From NCBI GenBank assembly GCA_007692605.1, contig REBS01000088.1, forward strand, positions 20,251-84,250: DNA of 64,000 nt, written 5' to 3'. This DNA comes from Gemmatimonadales bacterium (lineage in GTDB: Bacteria; Gemmatimonadota; Gemmatimonadetes; Longimicrobiales; Gaopeijiaceae). Shown here one piece after another: positions 52,599-63,646 of the stretch (position 1 is its first letter; every line of letters starts with the position of its first letter). Made by a program: the position numbers and the translations under genes. Under the pieces are notes generated by a model. It was given only the letters and a program-made list of their open reading frames with translations. It was not told the DNA's origin and made no database searches.

Positions 52599-54776
52599 AT
52601 GGCCAGCCCGAGCGCCGCCAGTCCACATCTCGAAATCGACGACCATGGCATCGCCCACGTCATTTTCGATGAGTCCGGGCGGTCCGCCAACGTTCTGACC
52701 GAGGCCGTCATGCGTCGTCTCGAGGACGTCGTGGCGGAGATCGAGTCGGGTGCGCGGGACGGGCAGATCCGGGGAGTACTCTTCCGCAGCGGGAAATCCA
52801 GCTTCATCGTCGGAGCCGACGTCGAGGCGATCGCTCGAATCGAGAGCCCCACTGAAGGGGCCGATGCGGCTCGCGAGGGCCAGGCCCTCTACCTGGCGAT
52901 CGAGCGGCTCCCGATTCCCACCGTCGCCGCGATCAACGGGACCTGCATGGGAGGTGGTACCGAGCTCGCACTCGCCTGTCGCTACCGACTGATCTCCGAC
53001 GCGCCGGGCGCCAGGATGGGGCTGCCTGAGGTACAACTCGGGATCCTTCCCGCCTGGGGCGGGACGACCCGCCTCCCCCGTCTGATCGGACTCCAGGCGG
53101 CACTCGATCTCCTCCTGACCGGAAAGACCGTCGACGGACGAAAGGCCAGACGGCTGGGCCTGGTCGAAGACGTTCTCCCTGCCTCGACCTTCTCGAGCGC
53201 CGCCGAGGCCTTTCTTCGGGAGCGCATCGCGACCGAAGGAAAGCTACCGACCGGCGCCGATCGAAGCTTCTTCACACGAATCCTCGAGGACACCGCGCCG
53301 GGGCGTGCCATCATCCTTCGCACCGCTCGCAGCAAGGTGATGGAGAGGACCGGCGGACACTACCCGGCCCCGCTCAAGATCATCGACGTGCTCTCGAAAT
53401 CGCTCGGTCGATCGGTCGAGAAGGCACTCGAGTACGAGGCCCTTGCGGCCGGCGAGCTGATCGCGTCCCGGGTCTCACGCTCCCTGATCCACGTCTTCCA
53501 CATGCGTGAGGCCGCCCGGAAGGGAACCGGCGTCGAGGGCGAGGTCGATCCCCGCGAAGTCTCGGAGATGGCTGTGCTGGGCGCCGGCGTGATGGGAGGA
53601 GGCATCGCGCAGCTGGCCGCCTACCACGGGATCCGCGTGCGCATGAAGGACATCCGGCACGACGCGGTCGCGAGCGGCCTCCGCTATGCGCGCTCGCTCT
53701 TCGACAAGGCGACCGAACGCAGGAAGATGTCGAGCAGGGAGGCCGATCAGGCCATGGACCTCATTTCGGGGAGCCTCGAGTACACGGGCTTCGGCCAGCT
53801 CGACCTCGTCGTCGAGGCGGTCGTCGAGAAGATGGGGGTCAAGCGCACGGTCCTCGCGGAAACCGAGGCTCTCGTGCCCGAAGGGTGCGTGCTGACCACC
53901 AACACCTCGACACTCTCGGTCGACGAGATGGCCGAGGCCCTGAAGCGGCCCCGGGACTTCTGTGGCATGCACTTCTTCAACCCCGTCCACAAGATGCCCC
54001 TGGTCGAGGTGGTCCGGGGCAAGGACTCGAGCGATCGGGCGATCGCCACCGTCTACGCCCTTTCGCTCCGACTCGGCAAGGTCCCGATCGTGGTCAACGA
54101 CGGTCCGGGCTTCCTGGTCAATCGGATCCTCGGGCCCTACCTGAACGAGGCGGGTCACCTCCTGACCGAGGGCGCCTCGGTGGAGTCCATCGACCGTGCG
54201 GCGACGGAGTTCGGGATGCCGATGGGCCCCCTGCGCCTCGTCGACGAGGTCGGGATCGATATCGCGCGCCACGCCGGTGAAGTCCTCTACGAGGCCTTCG
54301 GTAACCGCATGGAGCCCTCGGCTCCGCTCGTGGCCATCGGAGAGACCGACCGGCTCGGCTCCAAGGGGGAGCTCGGCTTCTACCGCTACGAGAACGGAAA
54401 GGCGCAGGGGGTGGACCCCGACGTCTACGGGGCGCTCGGCGGTGCCGTGCCCTCGGAGCGTCGCCCCATTCCCGAAGAGGACATCCGGGCCCGTCTCGTT
54501 CTCATGATGATGAACGAAGCCTCGCGAGTGCTCGACGACGGAATCGCCGCGTCGGCCGCCGATGTGGACCTCGCGATGATCATGGGCACCGGATTCCCGC
54601 CCTTCCGCGGAGGCCTGCTTCGCTTCGCCGATGAGCTTCACCCCAGACTGGTCGTGGAAAGACTCCGGGAGTACGAGGCGGATCACGGTGAGCGGTTCAC
54701 CCCGTCGTCCCTCCTCCTGCGCCTCGCTTCGAGCGACCAGCGGTTCTACGAGGCCTTCCCGGCGCTGGAGAAATGA
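52599..54776 (+). CDS. fadJ: Multifunctional enoyl-CoA hydratase/3-hydroxyacyl-CoA dehydrogenase (FadJ-like)
   Basis: A 725-residue fatty-acid beta-oxidation enzyme. The N-terminal crotonase domain (about 10-200) shows the oxyanion-hole strand and helix in FRSGKSSFIVGADV and NGTCMGGGTELALACRY, with catalytic Glu in LPEVQLGILPAWGGTTRLPR. The Rossmann domain begins near 327 (VLGAGVMGGGIAQLAA). The dehydrogenase catalytic His is in CGMHFFNPVHKMPLVEVV. Two C-terminal helical domains follow. It converts trans-2-enoyl-CoA to 3-ketoacyl-CoA in two steps. The thiolase partner is not adjacent. Excellent GGAGG ribosome binding site; overlap of 4 bp with the following gene. Confidence 0.92.
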   Translation: MASPSAASPHLEIDDHGIAHVIFDESGRSANVLTEAVMRRLEDVVAEIESGARDGQIRGVLFRSGKSSFIVGADVEAIARIESPTEGADAAREGQALYLAIERLPIPTVAAINGTCMGGGTELALACRYRLISDAPGARMGLPEVQLGILPAWGGTTRLPRLIGLQAALDLLLTGKTVDGRKARRLGLVEDVLPASTFSSAAEAFLRERIATEGKLPTGADRSFFTRILEDTAPGRAIILRTARSKVMERTGGHYPAPLKIIDVLSKSLGRSVEKALEYEALAAGELIASRVSRSLIHVFHMREAARKGTGVEGEVDPREVSEMAVLGAGVMGGGIAQLAAYHGIRVRMKDIRHDAVASGLRYARSLFDKATERRKMSSREADQAMDLISGSLEYTGFGQLDLVVEAVVEKMGVKRTVLAETEALVPEGCVLTTNTSTLSVDEMAEALKRPRDFCGMHFFNPVHKMPLVEVVRGKDSSDRAIATVYALSLRLGKVPIVVNDGPGFLVNRILGPYLNEAGHLLTEGASVESIDRAATEFGMPMGPLRLVDEVGIDIARHAGEVLYEAFGNRMEPSAPLVAIGETDRLGSKGELGFYRYENGKAQGVDPDVYGALGGAVPSERRPIPEEDIRARLVLMMMNEASRVLDDGIAASAADVDLAMIMGTGFPPFRGGLLRFADELHPRLVVERLREYEADHGERFTPSSLLLRLASSDQRFYEAFPALEK

Positions 54777-55408
54777 CCGGCGGAGAGGGGCTCATCGGGG
54801 TCATCCCGGCCGCCGGGCGTTCGTCCCGGATCGGAGGCAACCCGAAGCCTCTCCTGGACACCGGCAGCGGGACCTTCCTGGAGTGTACCGTGCGGGCGCT
54901 GGCCGGAGGCGGGGCCGAATCGGTGCACGTGGGTGTGCGGCACGAAACCGGGCCGGTGTCGGCCGCGGTGCAACGGCTGGGGGCCCGCCCGCACGTGCCC
55001 CCCGAGGTAGAGGACGGCCCGATCGCCACGATCCGTACCGTCATTCGGACGCTACGCGCAGAGGGGTCGACGCCCGCGGCGATCCTCTTTCTCCCGGTCG
55101 ACATCCCCGGGGTCACCGCAGGGATCGTTCGGGCCCTGGTCCAGGAGTGGAAGGAGTCCGACGCACGGCTCGTGCTCCCGGCACACCGGGGCCGGACGGG
55201 GCACCCCGCACTCTTCTCGGGGGTGCTGCTCGACGAACTCCTCGAGCCCGACCTTGCCGAGGGCGCGCGGACCATCGTGGAGCGACACCGCACCGACGCC
55301 CGGATCGTCGAGATCGACGACGAGGGGATCCTGATCGATATCGACACCCTTCCCGAGTACCGGCGTCGGTTCCCGGAGGCGTACCGGAAGCGGTTTCAGA
55401 AATGGTGA
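54773..55408 (+). CDS. MobA/MocA-like nucleotidyltransferase
   Basis: A 211-residue cytoplasmic protein with the GT-A-like nucleotidyltransferase opening IPAAGRSSRIGGNPKPL (L-A-A-G-x-S-x-R-x-G-x-x-K pattern) and a metal-site Asp in FLPVDIPGVTAG. Its nearest functional relatives are molybdenum cofactor cytidylyltransferases (MocA). The two XdhC-like genes immediately downstream support a role in maturing a xanthine-dehydrogenase or CO-dehydrogenase-type molybdoenzyme. The ATG overlaps the fadJ stop by 4 bp. A molybdoenzyme gene is not present in the window. Confidence 0.82.
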   Translation: MTGGEGLIGVIPAAGRSSRIGGNPKPLLDTGSGTFLECTVRALAGGGAESVHVGVRHETGPVSAAVQRLGARPHVPPEVEDGPIATIRTVIRTLRAEGSTPAAILFLPVDIPGVTAGIVRALVQEWKESDARLVLPAHRGRTGHPALFSGVLLDELLEPDLAEGARTIVERHRTDARIVEIDDEGILIDIDTLPEYRRRFPEAYRKRFQKW

Positions 55409-56280
55409 CGACGGGCCTCTCGGTCGTCGAGGCCGCCCGGGAAACCCTCGCGGCACGGGAGCGGGGCGCCACGGTGGTGGTCGCCCTCCTTCTCGAGGGT
55501 CCATGTGCGGGAGCCAGACGGTTGCGTATCCGGGAGCGTTCGGACGATCGGGGGCCGCGCGATCGATCTCTGGGAGAACTGGGACACCCCGAGCTGGAAG
55601 AAGTGGTCGATGGGATCCTCGATGGCGCCCTCGACGGCGAGCCACTGAGCGCCCGGTCCAGCGAGGCCGGCACCCGCTCGGTGCTCCTTCCCGGCGCGAC
55701 GAACGAGATCCCCGTCTATCTCGAGCGGACACGCCCTCCCTCCGGACTCCTGATCGTGGGTGCCGGCCACATCGCAGAGCCACTGCACCTGCAGGGTGCA
55801 CTCCTGGGATTCCGGGTCACCGTGGCCGACGATCGCCCGGACTTCGTCGATCCCGGCCGCTTTCCGCGGGCCCAACGCGTCGTGCGCATCGACTTTTCCG
55901 ATCCGTTCCACGCCATCGAACACCCGGATCGCTCGCATGTCATCCTGGTGACCCGGGGGCACCGCTACGACTACGAGTGTCTGCGTCGGCTGGTCGTCGA
56001 GGACCCGCTGCCGGAGTACATCGGCATGATCGGCAGTCGGCGCCGGGTACGGGCAACCTTCCATCAGCTGCTCGAAGAAGGGGTGCCCCGGGCGGCCCTG
56101 GAGCGGATCCGCGCACCCGTCGGACTCGACCTGGGTGCAGAGACGCCCGGCGAAATCGCCGTTGCGGTGGCCGCCGAATGGGTGGCGATCACCCGCGGCG
56201 GAAGTGGCCGGCCGATGGTCGAGGTGGAGCGAGTCGCCGAACGGTTCTTCCCAAACGAGGCCGATGATGACAGAGAGTGA
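55402..56280 (+). CDS. XdhC-family molybdoenzyme maturation factor
   Basis: A 292-residue protein. The N-terminal part is a weak XdhC/CoxI domain. The C-terminal Rossmann domain is clear: LLIVGAGHIAEPLHLQGALLGFRVTVADDR, then HVILVTRGHRYDYECLRRL and EYIGMIGSRRRVRATFHQLLEEG, all typical of XdhC. XdhC binds molybdenum cofactor and helps insert its sulfurated form. The start overlaps the MocA-like gene by 7 bp, and the end overlaps the next XdhC-like gene by 14 bp, so the three are one coupled unit. Confidence 0.88.
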   Translation: MVTTGLSVVEAARETLAARERGATVVVALLLEGPCAGARRLRIRERSDDRGPRDRSLGELGHPELEEVVDGILDGALDGEPLSARSSEAGTRSVLLPGATNEIPVYLERTRPPSGLLIVGAGHIAEPLHLQGALLGFRVTVADDRPDFVDPGRFPRAQRVVRIDFSDPFHAIEHPDRSHVILVTRGHRYDYECLRRLVVEDPLPEYIGMIGSRRRVRATFHQLLEEGVPRAALERIRAPVGLDLGAETPGEIAVAVAAEWVAITRGGSGRPMVEVERVAERFFPNEADDDRE

Positions 56281-56596
56281 CGAGCACCTTAGGGTGCTGC
56301 GCACACTGGTCGAGGGAGCCGAGTTGGGCGAGCCCATGGTCGTCGCGACGATCGTTCGGACCCGGGGCTCGACTCCCCGAAAGGAAGGGGCCCGCATGAT
56401 CGTGGGGGCCGACGGCCGAGTCCGCGCCGGCACGGTCGGGGGGGGATGTGGCGAAGGCGAGGTCATCGAGGCCGCGGCCGCGACACTGAGAGACGGGCAG
56501 AGCCGAACGGTCCGGGTCGACCTGACCGAAGACCTGCTCACCCTCTCGCCGGCAGTCTGTGGAGGGATCATGGAGATCCGGGTGGAACCGGCGTGA
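56267..56596 (+). CDS. Stand-alone XdhC/CoxI N-terminal domain protein
   Basis: A 109-residue protein consisting only of the XdhC_CoxI domain: IVRTRGSTPRKEGARMIV and GTVGGGCGEGEVIEAAAA, followed by SPAVCGGIMEI. The Cys in VGGGCGE is the conserved residue of the family. In many bacteria this domain and the Rossmann domain are one protein; here the intact CoxI domain is separate and the longer upstream protein carries a weakened copy, suggesting a divided pair. A start at 56264 is equally possible (ATGATG). Confidence 0.82.
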   Translation: MTESDEHLRVLRTLVEGAELGEPMVVATIVRTRGSTPRKEGARMIVGADGRVRAGTVGGGCGEGEVIEAAAATLRDGQSRTVRVDLTEDLLTLSPAVCGGIMEIRVEPA

Positions 56597-57180
56597 GCCT
56601 TCGCCCGATCATGCCGGAGCTCCCTCGCCGAGTCCGGATCCACTACCGCCGCCCTCCGGACCGGGTCACCATCTTCGAACAGCTGCTGATCCGCGACGAG
56701 GGCTGGGTGAAAATCACCTTTGCGCAAAATCTCGTCCGATCCGAACCCGTCCGGATCGACGAAGAGGTCGCACTGGAGGCGGGTTCGGACGCGGTCTGGT
56801 TCACCTTTCCGGGCCTCTGGCACGACATCGGGCGATTTCACCGGGCCGACGGACGTTTCACCGGAACCTACGCCAACCTGATCACTCCATGCGTCTTCGA
56901 ACCGGGTGGGGAGTGGGAGACGACCGACCTCTTCCTGGACCTCTGGATCCCCGCTGGCGCTCCCTCCTCGAGCGTTCGGCTGCTCGACGAGGAGGAGCTT
57001 GCCATGGCGGAATCCGAAGGTCGACTTTCAGGCACCCTCGCGGCCAGGGCCCGTGGGGAAGCCGCCAAGCTCCTCAAGGCCGCCCGCGCGGGCACCTGGC
57101 CCCCGGCTGTGGTCGACGAGTGGACCCGGGGTCGGTGCCTGGACGCAGTGCGAGAACCCGTCCCCCGACCGGGGCGCTGA
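56593..57180 (+). CDS. DUF402-domain protein
   Basis: A 195-residue protein of the DUF402 (FomD/Ntdp-like) type. The barrel domain shows VWFTFPGLWHDIGRFHRADGRFTGTYANL and, after EPGGEWETTDLFLDLWI, a helical tail (LDEEELAMAESEGRLSGTLAARA). Characterised relatives are nucleotide phosphatases (Ntdp) or fosfomycin pathway hydrolases, but the substrate here is unknown. The GTG start overlaps the preceding stop (GTGA), linking it to the molybdoenzyme maturation genes at least in translation. Confidence 0.82.
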   Translation: MSLRPIMPELPRRVRIHYRRPPDRVTIFEQLLIRDEGWVKITFAQNLVRSEPVRIDEEVALEAGSDAVWFTFPGLWHDIGRFHRADGRFTGTYANLITPCVFEPGGEWETTDLFLDLWIPAGAPSSSVRLLDEEELAMAESEGRLSGTLAARARGEAAKLLKAARAGTWPPAVVDEWTRGRCLDAVREPVPRPGR

Positions 57181-57194
57181 TCCGGGCCCGAGCG

Positions 57195-57389
57195 TCAGAC
57201 CAGTTGTGCCGAGCAGAGCCGGTCGAGGTCCACGAAGCTTCGCTTGAGCACCGAGGGCTCCTCCTGCAGGAGGTCGATCAATCGATCGTAGCGGTCCAGC
57301 GCCTCGGCCGGCACCTGCAGCTCCTCATGGTGATACTCTCCCTCGTCGACGAAAAGAAGTCGCAGGGTCACCATTGACTCGTCGCTCAC
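57195..57389 (-). CDS. Small acidic protein coupled to a DsbA-like gene
   Basis: A 64-residue protein with no recognised domain, rich in Glu, Asp and Leu and without a signal peptide; the ending is DLDRLCSAQLV. The GTG start overlaps the stop of the DsbA-like gene (GTGA) and has GGAGGAG upstream. It is probably real because of this coupling and its codon bias, but function is unknown. Confidence 0.6.
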   Translation of the reverse strand: MSDESMVTLRLLFVDEGEYHHEELQVPAEALDRYDRLIDLLQEEPSVLKRSFVDLDRLCSAQLV

Positions 57390-58222
57390 AGGCCTTCTCC
57401 TCCGTCCGGAATGATCGAGGCTCCCTCGTCGTCGTCCTCGTCTTCGTCCTGCGACGACGCGGCACCCGGAGGCGTATGTCCGCGTCGCTCGAGCGCGGAA
57501 TCGATCTGATCCCGCATCTGCTGCATGTCGCGCCAATCCGGGATCCGCACGGGGGTTCCCTCGCCGGTGTTCAGCATCAGGGTTGGAGTTCCGGCCACTC
57601 CGAGTTGGCGCGCCAGCTCCAGGTTCGCGGTCACGACCTCGGCATGACGATCACTCCGCAGACAGGAGCGGAACTCTCCCACATCGATGCCCACCTCCTC
57701 GGCATACCCTTCGAACGTCCGGTTCGGATCCGCCTGTGTGCCCCAGGTGGTCTGCCTCTGGAAGAGGAGGTCGTGGAAGGGCCAGTACCCATCCTGGTCC
57801 CCGGCACAGCGCGCGGCCCGCGCTGCGGTGAAGGAGTTCGGAAACATCCCCGTGGGGAAATCATAGTACTCGAATCGCATCAGGCCCCGGTCGACATAGG
57901 CACGGTCGAGGGTGGGCTTGGACTGCATGGTGAAGGCCTGGCACGCATTGCAGGAATAGTCCGAGAAATCCATAAGGGTGATCGGCGCGTCGAGATCTCC
58001 GCGCACCACGGGCTCGGCCATGGCGAGCAGCTCCGCGGGAGACTCGTACTCGATATCGACCGGTGACCGCACCGTCTGGTCGGTGGCGGTCGACACGATG
58101 TTCCAGACCAGGATCGCCACAGCGAGGACCCCCACTCCACCCAGAACCAGGACCATGGTGTTGGGTGAACTCTTCTCTTCCTTTTCCTTCTTTCCCTTGT
58201 TCTTCCTCGTCCGCTGCGCCAC
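57386..58222 (-). CDS. Membrane-anchored DsbA-family thioredoxin-fold protein
   Basis: A 278-residue protein: a Lys-rich cytoplasmic N-terminus, one transmembrane helix (about 22-45) and a periplasmic DsbA-type domain with active-site CNAC (Cys91 and Cys94, in DYSCNACQAF), a helical insert and the cis-proline loop VAGTPTLML. The C-terminal 25 residues are strongly acidic. It belongs to the DsbA/DsbG-like disulfide oxidoreductases (thioredoxin_4 family), which form or shuffle disulfides in exported proteins. Extra Cys residues (CAGDQ, SCLRS) lie in the insert. Confidence 0.88.
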   Translation of the reverse strand: MAQRTRKNKGKKEKEEKSSPNTMVLVLGGVGVLAVAILVWNIVSTATDQTVRSPVDIEYESPAELLAMAEPVVRGDLDAPITLMDFSDYSCNACQAFTMQSKPTLDRAYVDRGLMRFEYYDFPTGMFPNSFTAARAARCAGDQDGYWPFHDLLFQRQTTWGTQADPNRTFEGYAEEVGIDVGEFRSCLRSDRHAEVVTANLELARQLGVAGTPTLMLNTGEGTPVRIPDWRDMQQMRDQIDSALERRGHTPPGAASSQDEDEDDDEGASIIPDGGEGL

Positions 58223-58247
58223 GCTCTGCCTCCCTGTGTTCTAACGC

Positions 58248-58958
58248 TCAATCCAGAAGGAAACGAAGCATCCGCTCCGTCTCCGAGAAATCCTCCACGA
58301 CGATGTCCGCACCGGAGCGTTCGAGCTCCCCGGCGCTGAACCCACCGGTTGCGACCCCCATCGTCCGCATGCCGTGCGCCTGTCCACACGCGACGTCACG
58401 CGGAGTATCGCCGATGACCACCACATTGTCAGCCTCGAAGTCGATCCGCCAGCTCCGCTTCGCACGCTGCACCGCGATCGCCGGCAGTTCGTTTCGCTCC
58501 TCGTGGTCGGACCCGAAGGCACCGACCGTCTCTCCCGACTCCGGAAAGAAAGGCGTGTCGAGTCCCGCCGAGCCCAGCTTGAGCGCCGCACCTCGCACGT
58601 GATTTCCGGTCACGAGCCCCAGCCCCACCGTCCCGGCCCGGCTTCGCCGATCCAGCTCCGCCATCAGGCTCACCACGCCGGGGAGCGCCCGCGTCGGCAC
58701 CGAGGGAAGTCGTGCCTCCATCCCCTTCAGGTAGTGCTCGAAGAGGCCGTCGAGGCCGGCCTCGATCCGCTCCGATTCGAGGCCGGCCTCGACCAGCAGC
58801 TCCCGGGCGATCTGCGGGTCGGTCTTCCCGGAAAAATCCCAGCTCTCGATCGGTCCGGCCGTCCCGAAAATGGCCAGGAGCGCTTCGTGGAAAGCCTCTT
58901 TGGCCGGTCCGCCGGCCACGAGCGTCCCATCGATATCGAACAGGAGGAGCCGGGTCAT
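58248..58958 (-). CDS. HAD-family phosphatase (phosphoglycolate phosphatase-like)
   Basis: A 236-residue cytoplasmic hydrolase. The nucleophile Asp8 and acid Asp10 are in LLFDIDGTLV; motif II is VTGN; motif IV acidic residues lie in VVVIGDTPRDVACGQAHG. The helical cap between motifs I and II is of the beta-phosphoglucomutase/phosphoglycolate type. Substrate is not clear. The start ATG at 58958 is favoured because GAGG lies 7 bp upstream; an ATG two codons earlier also exists. Confidence 0.88.
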   Translation of the reverse strand: MTRLLLFDIDGTLVAGGPAKEAFHEALLAIFGTAGPIESWDFSGKTDPQIARELLVEAGLESERIEAGLDGLFEHYLKGMEARLPSVPTRALPGVVSLMAELDRRSRAGTVGLGLVTGNHVRGAALKLGSAGLDTPFFPESGETVGAFGSDHEERNELPAIAVQRAKRSWRIDFEADNVVVIGDTPRDVACGQAHGMRTMGVATGGFSAGELERSGADIVVEDFSETERMLRFLLD

Positions 58959-59019
58959 ATCCATGCCTCGGCGGGATCCACGGACCATGCATACCCATCC
59001 ACAGATGACATCGGGCCCC

Positions 59020-60041
59020 TCAGACGATCTCGGAAAGGAAAGAGGGGTCGAGATTCCCCCCGCTAAGGGTCACCCCTACCCGGCGGCCTTCGAGCTTCAC
59101 GGCCCCCGAACGGAGGGCGGCGAGAGCGGCGGCCCCCGAGTATTCGACCACCAGCTTGTGCTCCACGAGAAGGTGTCGGGTCGCCTCGCGGATCGCCTCG
59201 TCGGTGACGGTCACGACATCGTCGAAGAGTGCATCGAAGTGGCGGAAGGTCAGATCCCCCGGCCGGACCGGTGCGAGCCCGTCGGCGATCGTGTCGATGG
59301 AGTCGAGGGTGACCGGCCGACCCGCATCGAGGGACCGACGCATCGAGGCGGCACCTTCGGCCTCGACCCCGATGATGGTGGCCCCTGGTCGGAGGGCGCG
59401 GAGCGCGACGGCTGATCCGGATCCCAGGCCGCCACCTCCGACACAGACGACCCAGGCATCCATCTCCGGCCACTCCAGCGCGGCCTCGCGCGCTGCGGTC
59501 CCCTGTCCCGCGATGATCCAGGGATCGTCGAAGGGCGGGACCATGTGCTGACCCTCCTCCCGCTGGATGGCCTCGGCCCGGGTCTTGCGTTGGACCGAGG
59601 TGTCGCCCTCCGAAATCACCCGCGCCCCGTAAGCGATCGCTCCACGGCGCTTCACCTCGGGGGCCCGGGTCGGCATCACGACGACCGCTGGTACTCTTCG
59701 CAGCCGGGCCGAGAGCGCCACCGCCTGGGCATGGTTCCCCGAGGAATACGTGATCACGCCCTGGGCGAGTTCATCGTCGGAGAGCCGGGCGATGTGGTTG
59801 TAGGCCCCCCGAAGCTTGAACGAACCGGAGCGCTGGAGCGACTCGGCCTTCAGGCGGACATCGGCCCCCACCTTTTCGCTCGTTGCCGCAGCTTCGAGCA
59901 GCGGGGTGCGAATCGCGATCCCCCGCAGGCGTTCGGCCGCGGCCTCGACCTCGGCGAAGGGGACCAGGCCATCCGGACCCAGTCCTGAACTCGCAGGCGG
60001 ATCGTGAGTCGCCTTCGGATCCGCGGCTCCCAGCTCCGCGC

Positions 60042-60045
<4 letters not shown>
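59020..60045 (-). CDS. Threonine/serine dehydratase (threonine ammonia-lyase)
   Basis: A 341-residue PLP enzyme of fold type II that deaminates threonine or serine to 2-oxobutyrate or pyruvate. The PLP lysine is Lys77 in [12 protein letters not shown]; the phosphate-binding glycine loop is [22 protein letters not shown] binds the substrate carboxylate; SGGNLD ends the fold. There is no C-terminal ACT regulatory domain, so it is the catabolic (TdcB-like) length rather than feedback-regulated IlvA. Serine racemase is the closest alternative. The GTG start overlaps the gyrA stop by 4 bp. Confidence 0.9.
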
Positions 60046-62663
<2,618 letters not shown>

Positions 62664-62712
62664 GAAGCATCCCGGTTCAGGGGGAAGTCCCCCACGAAGC
62701 AATACCGACCCA

Positions 62713-62739
62713 GCCGCCCTCTGATCAGAGGAGGGCGGC
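62713..62739 (-). promoter_or_regulatory. Palindromic stem-loop in the gyrA leader
   Basis: A perfect 9-bp stem (GCCGCCCTC/GAGGGCGGC) with a 9-base loop that itself contains most of a second, mutually exclusive palindrome CCTCTGATCAGAGG (62718-62731). It lies 50-76 bp before the gyrA start. No T-run follows, so operator or leader-RNA function is likelier than termination. Confidence 0.45.
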
Positions 62740-62810
62740 GGGCCGGTCTACAGTCCTTGAAAAATAACGGACTTCGGGGGGGTCAGGCAACCGTTCGGGC
62801 GCCCGGAAAT

Positions 62811-63461
62811 TCAGCCCGGTTCGTGCGTGGGCTCCGTGTCTTCGTAGCCCCACGGCGCGGGGGGCGGATCGACCGGATTCGTCAGGTCGAACGCCCAGCG
62901 AAGGGCGTTGTCGAAAGTACTCCGCGTGAGCCGGTATGCGAACTCCTCTCCGGGCTCGATCTCCATGCGCCAGATGTTGTTCTCGGCACCCCGGGCCAGC
63001 TCGGCGATGACCGTTCGGGTGAATTCGTCCGCGGGGAAGGTCTGCACGTTGGGGGTCCCCACCTCGTCGGTATCTCCCCCGTACTGCGTGATCTCCTCTT
63101 CGGTGCCGTCCTCGTATCGGTGGTCGTGCTTGAGCCGGATCCCCTCCGCCGTGCGGGTCAGGATCCAGGTCCTCGACCGGTTGTCATCGACGTGCAGGGG
63201 AATCCGGATCTCGTCCGGGTAGCACTGGCGCACGTGCATGACCCGCCGCACCTCGTCGTCGGTCCCCTCGAACGCCATCCCGCACAGATCCAGGATCGAC
63301 GACCAGAACGCGTCCTGTTCCTCGGGAAGCTCGAACTGCGAGAGCGCCAGGAGATCCTCTTCGGGTGCCTCGCACGCCGCGAGGATCCCGACCGCCAGAA
63401 AGAGCGTCATGATGGGGAGCAGCAACGTGACACCCCTGGGGTGCACCTTCGAGTTCGGCAT
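62811..63461 (-). CDS. Lipoprotein of unknown function (CpcT-like beta-barrel possible)
   Basis: A 216-residue lipoprotein: Lys/Arg-containing N-terminus, hydrophobic helix and lipobox LAAC (Cys29). The mature part is a beta-rich domain with RIPLHVDDNRSRTWILTRTAEGIRLKHDHRYEDG and ends Pro-rich (DPPPAPWGYEDTEPTHEPG). The ILTRTAEGIRLKHDHRYEDG layout recalls small lipocalin-like domains, and a distant link to CpcT chromophore lyases cannot be excluded, but I do not assign a function. The ATG at 63461 has GAGG upstream and heads the signal peptide. Confidence 0.72.
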   Translation of the reverse strand: MPNSKVHPRGVTLLLPIMTLFLAVGILAACEAPEEDLLALSQFELPEEQDAFWSSILDLCGMAFEGTDDEVRRVMHVRQCYPDEIRIPLHVDDNRSRTWILTRTAEGIRLKHDHRYEDGTEEEITQYGGDTDEVGTPNVQTFPADEFTRTVIAELARGAENNIWRMEIEPGEEFAYRLTRSTFDNALRWAFDLTNPVDPPPAPWGYEDTEPTHEPG

Positions 63462-63610
63462 ACACAACCTCGTTCGCACGGGAATGGTGGACTGGAGAGG
63501 AGGAGTGTTGGCCCTGGGGGCCCGTGCGTCAAGGGCGAGAGGGCCGTCGAAGAGGACGATGGCCCGCCGGATCAGGAGCACGGGGAGGGCGGATCCGATC
63601 CGCAGGGGGA

Positions 63611-63646
63611 CCGCGAGGGCTGCCGCGAGGGCTGCCGTGAGGGATC
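63611..63646. repeat. 12-bp tandem repeat at the end of uvrA
   Basis: Two identical units CCGCGAGGGCTG (63611-63622 and 63623-63634) and a third diverged unit, CCGTGAGGGATC, that runs into the uvrA stop codon (63645-63647). Small and probably neutral, but like the repeat at 29155 it lies exactly at a gene's 3' end. Confidence 0.75.
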
